NCBI RefSeq assembly: GCF_014905175.1
Contig: NC_057790.1
Coordinates: 7,502,001-7,566,000 of the forward strand
Origin: Aphidius gifuensis
Taxonomy: Eukaryota; Arthropoda; Insecta; Hymenoptera; Braconidae
DNA length: 64,000 nt
Direction: 5' to 3'
Shown here: positions 24,956 to 35,289 of the stretch, piece by piece
Layout: each line of letters opens with the position of its first letter
Numbering within the stretch: position 1 is the stretch's first letter
The notes under the pieces: generated by a model
Seen by the model: only the letters and a program-made list of their open reading frames with translations
What the model was told of the DNA's origin: nothing
The model's database searches: none
Made by a program: the position numbers and the translations under genes

Positions 24956-25891
24956 TGGCAGTGATCGTTGACATTCAAGGTTTCCAACTACCTGATAAGC
25001 TCATAGTTGAAGAGTTTGCAAGTGTTTCTCTACAAAATGATATAATTCATCATATATTTATAAGTCCACCTAGACCATAGTTCAGTATACCACCACAATT
25101 TAAAACAATTAATAATTGGTTAACATGAAACTCCATGGTCTAATTTGGCAAGATGGTGATGTACCATACAAAAAAATACATCAAAAATTAAACCAAATCT
25201 TGGGTTCAGCAGAATACATAGATGTTAAGGGATATAAGAATAAAAAATGGTAAAAAAAAATAATCAATTATTCCAAACCAGTCATTGACCTGTATGATAT
25301 GGGTTGTCTAGCTTTAAAAAATTCGAAAATATTTCCCTGTAAAAAACATAAATATATGAATAATATCATCAACGCACACTGTGCTAAGAAAAATGCTTTA
25401 CACTTGAAACAATGGCTTACGGCAAAGTAAGTATATATTGAGGAATTCTATTCGATTTATAATCTAATTTTATTCCTTTCAGATTGATGGAAAAGTATAG
25501 CTGTGGTGAATCTGAAGTTTTTTCCCAATTTTTCTCATTACACCCTGCCTATCTTCAACGAGTGGAAAAATTAGGAGATTTTCATGAAAATTTACATTTA
25601 TTTTGGGAGAATATGGAACTTTTGAAAAGAGATTTGGATGTAAAAACACGGGACGAAGTATTTTCGAGTCTTAACAGTCAATCATCTCTGATTTTTCTAT
25701 GTACAAAACGACCGTGGGTCACAGACACCTATGAACTTATTGAAGATCATTTCGATGAATCCGACCATACTGACTTAAAACAAATCATAAATAAGTTATT
25801 TGAACTATGGGATAAAGATGAAAAATCAAAACGCTGTATTCGAAGCAAAGAAAAAGAAAAAATGGATATCGAAGATAAGATGGAAGAATAA
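24956..25891 (+). pseudogene. Two-exon Polinton gene of unknown function, exon 1 broken
   Basis: The first exon starts at ATG 24,956 (MAVIVDIQGFQLPDKLIVEE) and is interrupted by several in-frame stops (TAG at 25,079 and TGA/TAA soon after) and by small frame changes. A 56-nt intron (25,427-25,482, AAA|GTAAGT..TTTCAG) leads to exon 2, 25,483-25,891, whose reading frame is open over about 135 residues and ends DIEDKMEE. The VDIQGF start and the intron position resemble uncharacterised proteins of insect Polinton-like elements that I remember only in outline; an RNase H-like nuclease fold is possible but not shown. The C-terminal part is rich in charged residues. It lies first behind the left terminal repeat. 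AATAAAATT-type polyadenylation signals follow at 25,905-25,925. Confidence 0.55.
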
Positions 25892-26246
25892 TCTATTGTA
25901 AATAAAATTATTTGAAAATAAATATTCACTTATTAAAAGAAAATTTTGTTGTGAATTTTTTTTTCATATTTTCTATCCTATTTATCTATAACTAAATTTT
26001 GGGAAGGTAAAAAAGTAGTGAACATCAATTTTTTATTTATTTTTATATCAAAAAAATTTTATTATTTCATATTATTTACAATTTGTTGATAATTTTTTGA
26101 TTAATATTGGATTGATTATTTTGCTTAATCGTTAAATTCTCATGTTGAACCGTTCATGATCACGTGCAAGTTGATCACGTTCCATTTTCCACATCGTGCA
26201 GCCTTGTATGCATACAACCATGTATACATCATATGAATTTGATTCA

Positions 26247-26666
26247 TTATGATATCTTCATAATTTTTTTGAATGATGTTTTTTTTCCTGTTTTTTTAGG
26301 TTTTCTTTTTAAACCCATACCCAATTTTGATTTAGCTTTCATTGTATTAGCTATACTCCAAGCAGCTGTTTTTTCACCTATGGAAGAATCTCTTGCAGTT
26401 ACACGTTTCCAAGCTCTCTCAGCAAGGTCTCGATCAGCTCGATTTCTTTCACTGATATTGTTTTGATTCTGAGAATAAGCAATATCGTGCTGTTCACATA
26501 CAGAGTCTAATGGATTTATACCAGAATCACCTCGAGCTAACCTTTTTGATAATTTAGTACCTGGTCCACAGAATTGATAACCCGGAACGTGAAGTTCAAC
26601 AGGAAGTTTATTGATTAAAGTATTTTTGGGACCTTTAGCAGTTTTTTTTCTGATGTCTGTATACAA
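26247..26666 (-). CDS. Phospholipase A2-like (parvovirus VP1u-type) protein of the Polinton
   Basis: The 139-residue open frame has the two hallmarks of the viral PLA2 domain: a calcium loop PGYQFCGPGTKL (residues 28-39) and the catalytic His-Asp pair in CEQHDIAYS (H60, D61). In parvoviruses and adintovirus-like elements this lipase lets capsids breach endosomal membranes. The C-terminal third is strongly basic (KRKPKKTGKKTSFKK), as in a nuclear signal or DNA-binding tail. No stop or frameshift interrupts it. The start is uncertain: the track begins at TTG 26,664-26,666 with a TGA immediately upstream, so either the ATG has been lost or an upstream exon joins at the GTATACAG just before. It is divergent from the ATPase gene, with 71 bp between the first codons. 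Confidence 0.8.
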   Translation of the reverse strand: MYTDIRKKTAKGPKNTLINKLPVELHVPGYQFCGPGTKLSKRLARGDSGINPLDSVCEQHDIAYSQNQNNISERNRADRDLAERAWKRVTARDSSIGEKTAAWSIANTMKAKSKLGMGLKRKPKKTGKKTSFKKIMKIS

Positions 26667-26696
26667 TCATTGCGTCTTCAAGACTGAAGTCACGGC

Positions 26697-26731
26697 TATA
26701 AAACCTCGTATTTATAGGAAAATAGTCAGTC
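26697..26731 (+). promoter_or_regulatory. TATA box and TCAGT initiator for the ATPase gene
   Basis: TATAAAA at 26,697-26,703 is followed by TCAGTC at 26,726-26,731, an arthropod initiator, with its A 31 nt from the start of the TATA box. The ATG lies at 26,738, implying a very short leader. The same arrangement is found before the gene at 33,484. Confidence 0.6.
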
Positions 26732-26737
26732 GTGAAC

Positions 26738-27460
26738 ATGGAGTTTGCTAAGCAGAATGTAAAATTACTAGTGGTTAATTTTGATGGCGTTGTTCAACTA
26801 AATTCAAGTAAAAAAAATCAAAAACGACATGGGAAACTTTTACCTAATAGTGTACGAGGAATTTTCTGTGGTCCCTCAAACTGTAGTAAAGCAAATGCTC
26901 TTCTAGCTATAATTACTCATCCAAATGGGTTACGTTTTGAAAATGTATATGTTTATTCAAAATCTTTGAATCAACCGAAATATCAGTTCCTAGAGAAATT
27001 ACTCGAATCTACGAAATGTATCGGCTATTATCCATTTAATGAAAACGAAAGTGTAATTGAACCTCAAGCAGCTCATCCAAATTCAATAATGATTTTTGAT
27101 GATGTTATGTGTGAAAAACAAAATAATATTAGAGCTTTTTTTTGTATGGGACGTCATCAAAATGTTGATTGTTTTTATCTTTCTCGAACTTATGCACGTA
27201 TACCAAAACATTTAGTGCGTGATAATGCAAACTTTCTTGTACTTTTTCGACAAGACGAAATGAATTTAAAACATATTTATAATGATCACGTTAATACTGA
27301 CATGTCGTATACTCAATTTCGAAATTTATGTTTAGCTAGTTGAGATAATAATAAACATGGATTCGTTGTTATCAATAAAGACAGTGATATTAACGATGGA
27401 CGATATCGTAAAGGATATGACTATTTTGTTACTATAAATACAAAAGAACTTTTAAAATAA
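26738..27460 (+). pseudogene. FtsK/HerA-type genome-packaging ATPase, degraded
   Basis: The product matches the A32-like packaging ATPases of Polintons. The Walker A region reads GPSNCSKA near residue 47; the family needs a GK[ST] core, so two key positions are changed. Walker B is intact in form: SIMIFDDVM near residue 116. GMGRHQNVD-like and YLSRTYARIPKHLVRDNANF segments match the sensor region style of the family. The frame from ATG 26,738 reaches a TGA at 27,341-27,343; the same frame stays open after it up to TAA at about 27,460, so a single nonsense change truncates about 39 residues. With the altered P-loop this is probably an inactive copy. It shares a divergent promoter region with the PLA2-like gene. 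Confidence 0.8.
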
Positions 27461-27479
27461 AGAATAGTTATCCAGTCTC

Positions 27480-27770
27480 CAATCTCCAGACTATTTCTAT
27501 AATATCTCCGGATTCTTTCCGGAATTTTGACTTAAAAAAACAAACACAAAAAAATGAAAAAATTAATAAGAAAAAGTAGAAATAAGAGTTTACATACGAA
27601 AAATAAAAAAGAAATTTTTTCTGAAAAAATCCGGAGAAAACCCGAAAAAACTCCGGAATAATATCTTCGGAAGTCTCAATTGCGCAGGAAATCCGGAGAT
27701 AATCCGGAGATATTCGGAGAAAATCCGGAGAAATCATGAGAAATCCGGAAATATCCAAGAATAAAATTAA
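27480..27770. repeat. TCCGGAGA-rich minisatellite
   Basis: Degenerate copies of AATCCGGAGA and its complement recur from TCTCCGGATTC (about 27,506) to GAAATCCGGAAATATCC (about 27,755), densest at 27,690-27,755. The minus-strand open frame of 110 codons across it is an artefact of the repeat. Confidence 0.55.
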
Positions 27771-27832
27771 ACTATAAATTCTTTGAAAATAATTTACCAT
27801 TTATTTATTTCATTTATTTATTTATTTTCAAT

Positions 27833-30420
27833 TGTGTATACCAATTATGTATCTTAACTTTTCTTGAATCACAAATCTTGCTTGGCAACATAAAATCAAC
27901 AACATTATAAAAAAAAACAATTGAAAGCTGAAAGTATATTTCAAATTACTTACATTCAGGTCTACTTGGAAATATGAACATAATGAATTTTTTTCAAAAT
28001 GAGTAGATTCAAGTTTTGATCGAATTTAAATAAAAAAATGTTGTTAACGAAATCGTTTCCCGTTGAAAATTGAAAATTTTCAAAACTCCGGCGAATACGG
28101 GTTTTTTAATTACGAAACCATATTTATCATTATTATTATTATACATAATATATTTTTTTTAAAAATATTTATTTGAATATAAATATTGTACACAATAATA
28201 ACAATGATTACATTTGAACCTAACCTCAATATAACATGTATATATTTTTAACTATATACATATATATATTTGATGTTTCTTTTCTAGTTGTAATTTAATT
28301 TTTAAAAAAATTCAAAAAAGTTAACAGTTATCTTATTTTTCTACTTAGATCAAAAACTTTTACTATTTTTATTTTTTTTAATTTTATTCTTACTATTTAA
28401 ATGAAAGATCGATGAAAAGAAATACCGACTTACCGATCGAAATATATTTTTTGATTGGCGCATGCGTACAAACTTTTTATTTAGAAGAAATTGTTGTAAA
28501 TAATAAATTGGTAATTGTTTGGACAACCGATAACTTTTGAATAAATAAACGCAAAAAAATTATGTTGCATTCAAAAAATTCTTTATAAAAATTGCCACAG
28601 CCAAGGATATGATAGAACTTCCAAGTACAACTTTTTAAAGGTCCTTTATTCATTACAGAGTTCGCGATGACACCTATTATTATAAACAATCGTCTTACAA
28701 CTGAAAATGGGTGGTTTTGATATTTCTAAATATAGCCTTGGCTGTAGAGATTTTGATGAGGAAAATTTTAAGACCAAATATAACTCTGTGAGATAATTTT
28801 TAAAAAAGTTATGAAGTGTCTAAAAAAACACAAATTCTGATATTCTGTTAATTAACAAATTTCTAGCAACAATAAAAAAAAAAAAAATCGTAATTTTGTA
28901 GAGTTTTTAAAAAAAACCATCCTGGCAAAAAATTGCATCCATGATTTGTTCTTAGTTTTCTTAATATATCGAGTTTAAAATTTTTTCATTATCTATTTTT
29001 ATCAACAATTAATTAACTAATAATCCAAAATTTTTCTTTCATATCCTTGGCTGTAAATCTTTTCAAAACCTTTAATTTAAGCCTATTTCAAACTCTCTAT
29101 CTTAAATAGTTTAGAAGATATGAACATTATTTATTTTTTGCCAGTGATTTCAATACGTAAGGCTTCGCCTCCGTAATATATCTATTATTGAAAGTCGTAT
29201 CGCAACATGTCTAATTTAAAGGAAAGAAATTATTAATAAATGTTAAAAACAATAATAAAAATATTATAAAAAACAAACTTTGAAAATTTGGCGATTCATG
29301 ATGTGTATAAAACGTCAATTATGTATCCTAATCTTTCTTAATTTATAAACTTTCTTTGGCAACGAAAATCAACGACATTAAAAAAAAAAACAAAAAAAAT
29401 TCAAAGAGAAAAAAAAAACGAAAAACAATTGAACGTTGAAATTAAAATTTATTCAAAACAAATTATAATGGAACACCCGAACATAAATTAACGTTAGCAA
29501 CGAATTTGCCCTCTCTTATAATTACCGATGACAATTTTATTTTTCAGTCAAGAAGAAAGTTTTAACTTTTTTTCGAGTAACTTACATTCAGGTCTATTTG
29601 GAAATATGAACATAATAAATTTTTTTTCGTTGATGTTCAGAATTTACGATAATAAAAAATTGAAAATATTTCCTGATGTACTAAGAGTGTTAAAAAAAAG
29701 CTGAATACTTTGGTTTACTGGAAAATATGATCGCTGTTGATAAGATGAATAGAATATTTTTCGATTTACAAAAAATTTTAAAAAATTCCAACATTTTAAT
29801 GGAGGTTATTAAGTTGACATATTTTTTCTTTCTTATAATTACCGATGACAATCGATATTTTTATAATGAGACAGTTACAACTATTTTTCGGGTTATATAC
29901 ATTTAGGTCTATTTGGAAATATGAACATAATAAATGTTTTTTCCTTGACGTTCATATTTTACGCAATTTTTGAGATTCCATTTGAGGTTATCGAATTGTC
30001 ATATTTTGACTCTCTTATAATTACCGATGACAAACGTTATTTTTATAATGAGAACAATTCCAACTATTTTGTGAATAACGTACATTTAGGTCTATTTGGC
30101 AATATGAACATAATAAATCTTTTTTCGTTGATGTTCAGAATTTACGATAATAAAAAATTGAAAATATTTCCTGATGTACTAAGGTTGTTTAAAAAAACCT
30201 GATTACTTTGGTTTATTGGAAAATATGATCTCTCTTATAATTACCGATGACAATCGTTATTTTTATAATGTGAGGGTTACAACTATATTTCGAGTTACGT
30301 ACATTTAGGTTTATTTGGAAATATGAACATAATAAATGATTTTTCCTTGATGTTCAGAATCTATGATAATAAAAACTTAAAAATATTCCCTGATGTTCCA
30401 AGTTCAAAAAAAGGTGAATT
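27833..30420 (+). repeat. Decayed tandem module, five copies, inside the Polinton
   Basis: The landmark CATTTAGGTCTATTTGGAAA, followed by ATGAACATAATAAAT, occurs at about 27,952 (variant), 29,583, 29,898, 30,079 and 30,298. Most copies add GATGTTCAGAATTTACGAT and ATATTTCCTGATGT, and begin with TCTTATAATTACCGATGACA. One run stays open for 93 codons (29,921-30,202), reading VHLGLFGNMNIINLFSLMFR and IITDD. The first copy is separated from the others by the 1.1-kb interspersed repeat. The original function, coding or not, is unknown. Confidence 0.6.
28042..29182 (+). repeat. Interspersed repeat family R, copy 1
   Basis: It starts near AACGAAATCGTTTCC followed by GAAAATTGAAAATTTTCAA and ACTCCGGCGAA, and ends at GGCTTCGCCTCCGTAATA. 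Internal landmarks shared with the other copies are GCGCATGCG, GATAACTTTTGAA, CTGGCAAAAAATTGCATCCA and GATTTGTTCTTAGTTTTCTT. No coding frame is supported. Other copies are at 38,555, 55,640, 58,889 and 62,590. Confidence 0.7.
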
Positions 30421-30595
30421 GGATATTAGAATAATTACATCTATTGGAAAATATTTTTTTTAGAAAATTTTTATTGATTTAATAATTTTATTCTTATTTG
30501 AAGTAAGCTTTATGTTTCAAAAAAAAGACAATCATTTGAATTGCATAAAATTATCTCTTATAACTGACATGTCATTTTACAAATAAGTGATTAAT

Positions 30596-31218
30596 ATGCC
30601 GAAAAGAAAACAAAATATTGGAAGAAAAACATTATTAGGAAAAAGATTAAAAAGATTCAAAGATCCACATGATTAAATTCAAGAAGATGATGATGAACCA
30701 CGAGAAGATGTACAAACATTAACGTTAGATACAATTCATAAACAGAAAAGTGAACGTACACAACGAAGACATTCTAAAATGAAAAAAAAAATCGAAATTA
30801 AAGCTTTCAATTATAGTCATGTAGTTCAGTAGTTGCGGTAAAGTATATATTAAAATATATACACAAAGGTAGCCAACGATATGGCACTGCGGTTAAGGTT
30901 CGAGCTTTGTGACAGGGAGGTCACGGGTTCGAACCCGACCACCAACGCCATGTATCGAGTGATCAAGCTATTTATTCAATAGAAAATAAAAATAATAATG
31001 AAATTAACGAATATCAATCAGGAAGATATATAAGTAGCAATGAGGCAGTTTGGCTGATACTAGGTTTCAAAATACATGATCGATATCCAAATATTCAACA
31101 TTTACACGTTCATCTCGAAAATGGTCAACGTGTTTATTTTTCAAATCGAAATATAGAAGAAAAAGTTGAAAAACCACCTGAAACCTGGTGGATCCACCAA
31201 GTGATAACGAGTCTTTAA
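30596..31218 (+). pseudogene. Helitron replicase-helicase fragment
   Basis: Two pieces are visible. The first (30,596-30,831) starts MPKRKQNIGRKTLLGKRLKR, the typical basic N-terminus of insect Helitron proteins, with an in-frame TAA at about 30,677. The second, in another frame (30,982-31,218), reads GRYISSNEAVWLILGF then IHDRYPNIQHLHVHLENGQR and ends PPETW before TAA. NEAVW, HLHVHLENGQRVYF and KPPETW are standard for the region before the Rep/helicase domains. A tRNA-like SINE sits between the pieces. All Rep and helicase motifs downstream are missing. Confidence 0.85.
30868..30955 (+). repeat. tRNA-derived SINE-like sequence
   Basis: An A-box-like TGGCACTGCGGTTAAGG (30,883-30,899) and a B-box GGTTCGAACCC (30,926-30,936) have the spacing of a Pol III promoter. 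The cloverleaf is imperfect: the T arm cannot form five pairs with a 7-nt loop. So it is a SINE head or a dead tRNA-like copy, not a functional tRNA gene. It interrupts the Helitron fragment. Confidence 0.55.
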
Positions 31219-31584
31219 ATATATTTTTATATTATACTAAGTGGTAAAAATACATTAAAAATTCGAAAAAACTGTCCAATTGTATTTGTCTAGGAATTTT
31301 TGACTTTTTTATTTTCAATAGCCTAATCGATATGGGATTAATATATTTCTAACCATAACCGTAACCAGCCCCAACGGTATTAATATTTGAAACTTACCTG
31401 TATATATTTTATTATACAATATAATATTTGTATGTATTCTATATGTATATTATATATATTTGTATATATATTTGTATACTTTATACATGTATACGTATGA
31501 AATGTTTTTTTCGTTTAATTATTTGTGTTTCTGTTGCTAAGAAGAAAAATAACGATAATAAAAAAAAAAAGATAGTCAAGTTCC

Positions 31585-32280
31585 CCAAGGTGCACCCTAA
31601 GTGTTCGGTAGGATTTTTTATTTTTTTTCTTGCTGTTTACGAAAATATTGTAAAAAAACAGTTTGTGACACTACATATCGTTGAATAAAAAGAAAAAATA
31701 AACGACTGAAAAATTCGAAAAAAATATCATAGAGTCTACAGATGAAGCGTCGTCGATTAAAACATTGCCGGAATTGATCGGTCAATATTTGGAATTGGGC
31801 CATGTCCAAAAATGGGCATATTAAATATAATAACGCCCAAAAAGTAAAAAAAATATCATGTCCGTTTTTGGAAAAAAAAAAACCTAAATTTGTTTTAACA
31901 TTGACTAATTCGGTTCAGCGGTTCAAAAAATATTGTAAAAAAACAGTTTGTGACACTACATATCGTTGAATAAAAAAAAAAAATAAACGACTGAAAAATT
32001 CAAATAAAATATCGTAGAGTCTACAGATGAAGCGTCGTCGATTAAAACATTGCCGGAATCGATCGGTCAATATTTGGAATTGGGCCATGTGCAAAAATGG
32101 GCATATTAAATTTAATGAGGCTCCAAAATTGGGAATAAATATGACCATTGCTTTTGGCCAATCTCGAAATAACAAAACGTCACAGAAAAGCGCAAACATA
32201 AGTGTCCTACGGAACACTAAAAAGAATAAAACATATTGACATAAGCATTACCCCGGCAACGCCGGGTCCGGCCTACTAGT
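31585..32280 (+). mobile_element. Helitron 3' region with duplicated block and terminal hairpin
   Basis: A block with TGTGACACTACATATCGTTG, CTACAGATGAAGCGTCGTCG and TTGGAATTGGGCCATG occurs twice (about 31,645-31,835 and 31,925-32,115). The end is a hairpin CCCGGC-AAC-GCCGGG (32,252-32,266), then TCCGGCCTA and CTAG|T at 32,276-32,280. Hairpin plus CTAG before T is the Helitron 3' terminus. With the protein fragment at 30,596 this makes a deletion derivative lying inside the Polinton. Related copies are at 37,040-37,320 and 38,367-38,540. Confidence 0.75.
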
Positions 32281-32426
32281 TATTAGTATTAATTTCACAG
32301 TGGATTCTGAGTCTTTACCCGGCCCATCTACCATAACCAGCACACTGAGCGATTCTTGGGTGTCCTCGTAGGCTTTTTAATCATTTATTTCATTGGGGTT
32401 ACTTGTATTTTAATTGTTTTTCTTGA

Positions 32427-33436
32427 TTTTTTAAAGTAAGAAATCCTGGTCGTGTACTTTTAACTGAGCCTTTTGTTGGTTTTAGCGAAGAAAATCAACC
32501 CCCAATAAATATTATTCTAATTGTGTCACATGGAGAAAGGGTGACATTCGGTACTAGCCCGAGCAGGTGCGTGCATTTTTATGTAGGTGAAAATGTCATG
32601 TTACAACGTAAACATAAAATGTTGAAGATGGGACAAGAGGCTTCTGATAAATATGCGAGTGATATATTTAAGCCTATTGTAACACCCTTAGAAAAATTGA
32701 TAAATCAAACAACAACAAGTGATATAAAAGAAGAAATAAAAAATGAACAGGAAGATAATTTTGTGAAAAAAGAACAAGCAAAAGCAGCAGATAATTTTGA
32801 TGAAACGTTTGATAGCTTGGATGAGAATTTTTCAAGAAAGTCTTTATTCAATCAGACATCTTCTCCACTTAATACTTCTTATTTGTTGAATAATGAAAAA
32901 TATTCGAAAAAAGTCAATGATAATAAGGGTCGACTAACAGGATTCCAAGTACGAAAACTTGACAATATTCTCATGTTTGGAGATTCAAATATTAAATTTA
33001 AAAATAACCGAATCTTCGTTGGAGATGGAATTTATCAAGAAACACCAGGCTTATCGGAACTTCTTTTAATTATAAAGTTGATGACTCATTAATAAATACT
33101 GATGATATAAATAATTTTATAAAAATTATTAAATCAACGAATGCTCAGTATAGATATTTTAAACCTAATTGTGAACTGAGAAAAGAAACAACTGCTAAGT
33201 ATGAAAAATATATTTTACCATTTATGGAATCTTCAACGAAAACTGGTACATCGTTACCTCGTTATAAAGTTACATACAAAACTAACAGATTTGATTACGT
33301 TTATTGGGATGATCCGAACGAGCTTGTTGATCGTCTCCGATTAATATTATCATCTCAAGCAGCTGGTAATCCAAACCATACTAATGAAATCATTTCAATA
33401 ATTGAAGAATTGAGAGAAGCTGGAATCATCTATTAA
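32427..33436 (+). pseudogene. DUF8207-like Polinton protein, frameshifted
   Basis: The open frame from 32,427 runs to a stop at 33,092; the next part of the product continues in another frame and becomes the open frame that ends at 33,436, so a frameshift lies at about 33,060. The section NVMLQRKHKMLKMGQEASDK has the heptad-like N-terminal pattern, followed by an acidic linker, and the end YVYWDDPNELVDRLRLILSS and IISIIEELREAGIIY are highly characteristic of a protein found beside the integrase in insect adintovirus-like elements (DUF8207). Its function is not known; a virion role is assumed from context. A methionine at 32,598 (MLQRKH) is the likeliest true start. Confidence 0.72.
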
Positions 33437-33437
33437 T

Positions 33438-33477
33438 TTATATACATCTGTGGCTTGAGCCCAGTTGCTTATCAGCT
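33438..33477 (+). promoter_or_regulatory. TATA box and initiator for the coiled-coil gene
   Basis: TTATATAC (33,438-33,445) is followed by TCAGCT at 33,472-33,477 with about the same spacing as before the ATPase gene. The ATG is at 33,484. It begins two bases after the stop of the preceding gene. Confidence 0.45.
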
Positions 33478-33483
33478 GTCAAG

Positions 33484-34029
33484 ATGAGTATAGATATTTT
33501 TGGCCGCCAATCAAAAAATAAAAATTCAATACAAAGTGTTCGAGGTCCACCAGGAGATGGTTTTAAACGAACATTAGATGGACAATATGATATAAATAGT
33601 ATACGATTATGTAATATTGCCGATGCATTAGAATTAAATGATGCAGCTTCTGTTAAAATTACGAAGGCAATAGTAAAAGAAGAAACACGAATTTTATATC
33701 AATTAACCACATCTTTACGGGATGATTTTAATAATAATAATATAATAGCCAACTCACTCCAATCTCAAATTCAAGAGTTCATTAAGAATTATCGTCTTGA
33801 ATTTGGAACAGCCCAAAGTCTTTCACTTCAAAATATAGAATCCAGTCAAACATTAGATTCCAGACTGATTTCATTGAATGGAGCCTTTGAAAATTTCAAA
33901 ATCAATACTGAAAAATTACTCAACACATTGAGCACTGAAATCGAAAATTTCGAAATTAAAATAATAAAGAAACTTGAAATCTTGGATAGTCATATCAGAA
34001 TACTCAAAAATCGTTTGAATGGATCATAA
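33484..34029 (+). CDS. Coiled-coil structural protein of the Polinton
   Basis: The 181-residue frame is intact. It begins MSIDIFGRQSKNKNSIQ, has a short collagen-like RGPPGDGFKRT (residues 20-30), a conserved DGQYDINSIRLCNIADA segment, and then a long helical part from about residue 60 to the end (QTLDSRLISLNGAFENFKIN, LSTEIENFEIKIIKKLEIL) suited to a coiled coil. This layout is seen in proteins next to the DUF8207 and integrase genes in insect Polinton-like elements and suggests a fibre or minor capsid role; that is inference. Its end overlaps the start of the integrase frame by 11 bases (34,019-34,029). It is one of only two uninterrupted genes in the element. Confidence 0.65.
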   Translation: MSIDIFGRQSKNKNSIQSVRGPPGDGFKRTLDGQYDINSIRLCNIADALELNDAASVKITKAIVKEETRILYQLTTSLRDDFNNNNIIANSLQSQIQEFIKNYRLEFGTAQSLSLQNIESSQTLDSRLISLNGAFENFKINTEKLLNTLSTEIENFEIKIIKKLEILDSHIRILKNRLNGS

Positions 34030-34441
34030 AAAAGCAGCGGTTGCTCATGAGCTACACAGACTTGCTCCAAGAAATTATACTCGTCGTCATGTTGATATCA
34101 GAGGATTGGATGAAACTTGGCAGGCGGATCTTGTTGATATGCAAGCTTATACATCTGTTGATCGCAACTATAAATATTTGCTCACAATTATTGATGTATT
34201 TTTGAAATTTGCATGGGCTATACCAATAAAATCAAAACTGGAAAAGATGTAACAGCAGCAATGAAATCTGTCCGAGAAAAAGAACGATTTCCAAAAAATT
34301 TACATGTTGATCAAGGAAAAGAATTATCCTGATATTTATTTGATTGAAAAGATAGTGAAAAAACGTGGCGATAAATTGTATGTGAAATGGTAAGGGTTTG
34401 ATGACACACACAATCGTTGGATAAATAAATCAGACCTGTAG
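34019..34441 (+). pseudogene. Retroviral-type integrase with chromodomain, internally deleted
   Basis: The rve catalytic core begins WQADLVDMQAYTS, with the first catalytic Asp in DLVDM, then YKYLLTIIDVFLKFAWAIP. After KSK the frame shifts; the following section carries HVDQGKE with the second Asp, and then a deletion removes the part that should hold the catalytic Glu. The remaining end, YPDIYLIEKIVKKRGDKLYVKW, stop, then GFDDTHNRWINKSDL, is a chromodomain, a standard C-terminal targeting module in Polinton integrases. The breaks are therefore one frameshift (about 34,235), one internal deletion (about 34,325) and one TAA in the chromodomain (about 34,391). The enzyme cannot be active. Confidence 0.85.
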
Positions 34442-34512
34442 AAAAAAAAAATGTATAATAATATCTGAATAAATAAATAAAACTTGTAAAAATATGTTTA
34501 CTATCTTTTTAT

Positions 34513-35165
34513 TTAATAACCCCATGGTACAGTATCCGTAGTATCTGGTAACAATTGTCTCTTATCATCTAACCAACTTAAAGCTATTTTCTTTTGTACT
34601 ATTGTATTGACTTTATGTATCTTACTTCTAATCAAATATTGAGTTTTTGTTAATAATACATGATCGAAAAGACAATTTTTATAATCCTCGAAAGTGATTT
34701 CTTTTAAAGTTGAACTTTTAACACCTTCGGCTTTTTTAGTATCTTTTTCTTCTCCAAGAACACGAAATGTATAAAGTTTAGCTCTCAAACCAATAAACTC
34801 AATCATAATTTTTCCACAGCTTTCATCTCTCATAAGTCCAAGTACTTTTTTATTTACACAAGGCATTCCAAAAATATTGTCTTGGAAATAATCAGAAGTA
34901 TCAAATTTTTCCAAACTTTTTTTCATTTCTTCATAAATATTAAAATTAAAATTATATAGTAAACTATCTGTATCATGATACATTTATTTTGCATTATTAC
35001 CGAATTTAGATTTAATATAGTTATAATGAAAATCATAGAGACATGTATGAGACTCGTATTTCTTTTTCATTAAATAAAAGTTGTTCAACATCTGTTAATA
35101 GTTCCAATTCTATACCGGTACATTTCAGCATACAATCCCATGAAAATCCAGGTGTTGTGAAATAA
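34513..35165 (-). pseudogene. Protein-primed B-family DNA polymerase remnant
   Basis: Read on the minus strand, the upstream part has TTPGFSWDCMLKCTGIELEL followed by LTDVEQLLFNEKEIR, which is the region before motif B in Polinton PolB. The next visible piece is YDFHYNYIKSKFG, then an in-frame TAA at 34,984-34,986, and then the polymerase motif C, MYHDTDSLLY (two catalytic Asp in DTDS), with the rest of the palm and thumb open to a stop at 34,513. The exonuclease domain, motifs A and B and the TPR parts are missing, so most of a protein normally over 1,000 residues is lost. It is oriented toward the integrase, transcribed inward from the right terminal repeat. Confidence 0.85.
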
Positions 35166-35289
35166 TGAAGTTATATGATGACAAACAGTTTTTACGGAAA
35201 TTTTCGAAAATATCAGGCAATAACAAAACATCGTGTTGTTGTTATGAATCGAAAAAATTATTAAAAAAACCAAAAGATGGAGAATAGAA

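Noticed and set aside
30868..30955. Functional tRNA gene
   Set aside because: A and B boxes are present but the T arm and acceptor stem do not pair properly; a SINE is the better call.
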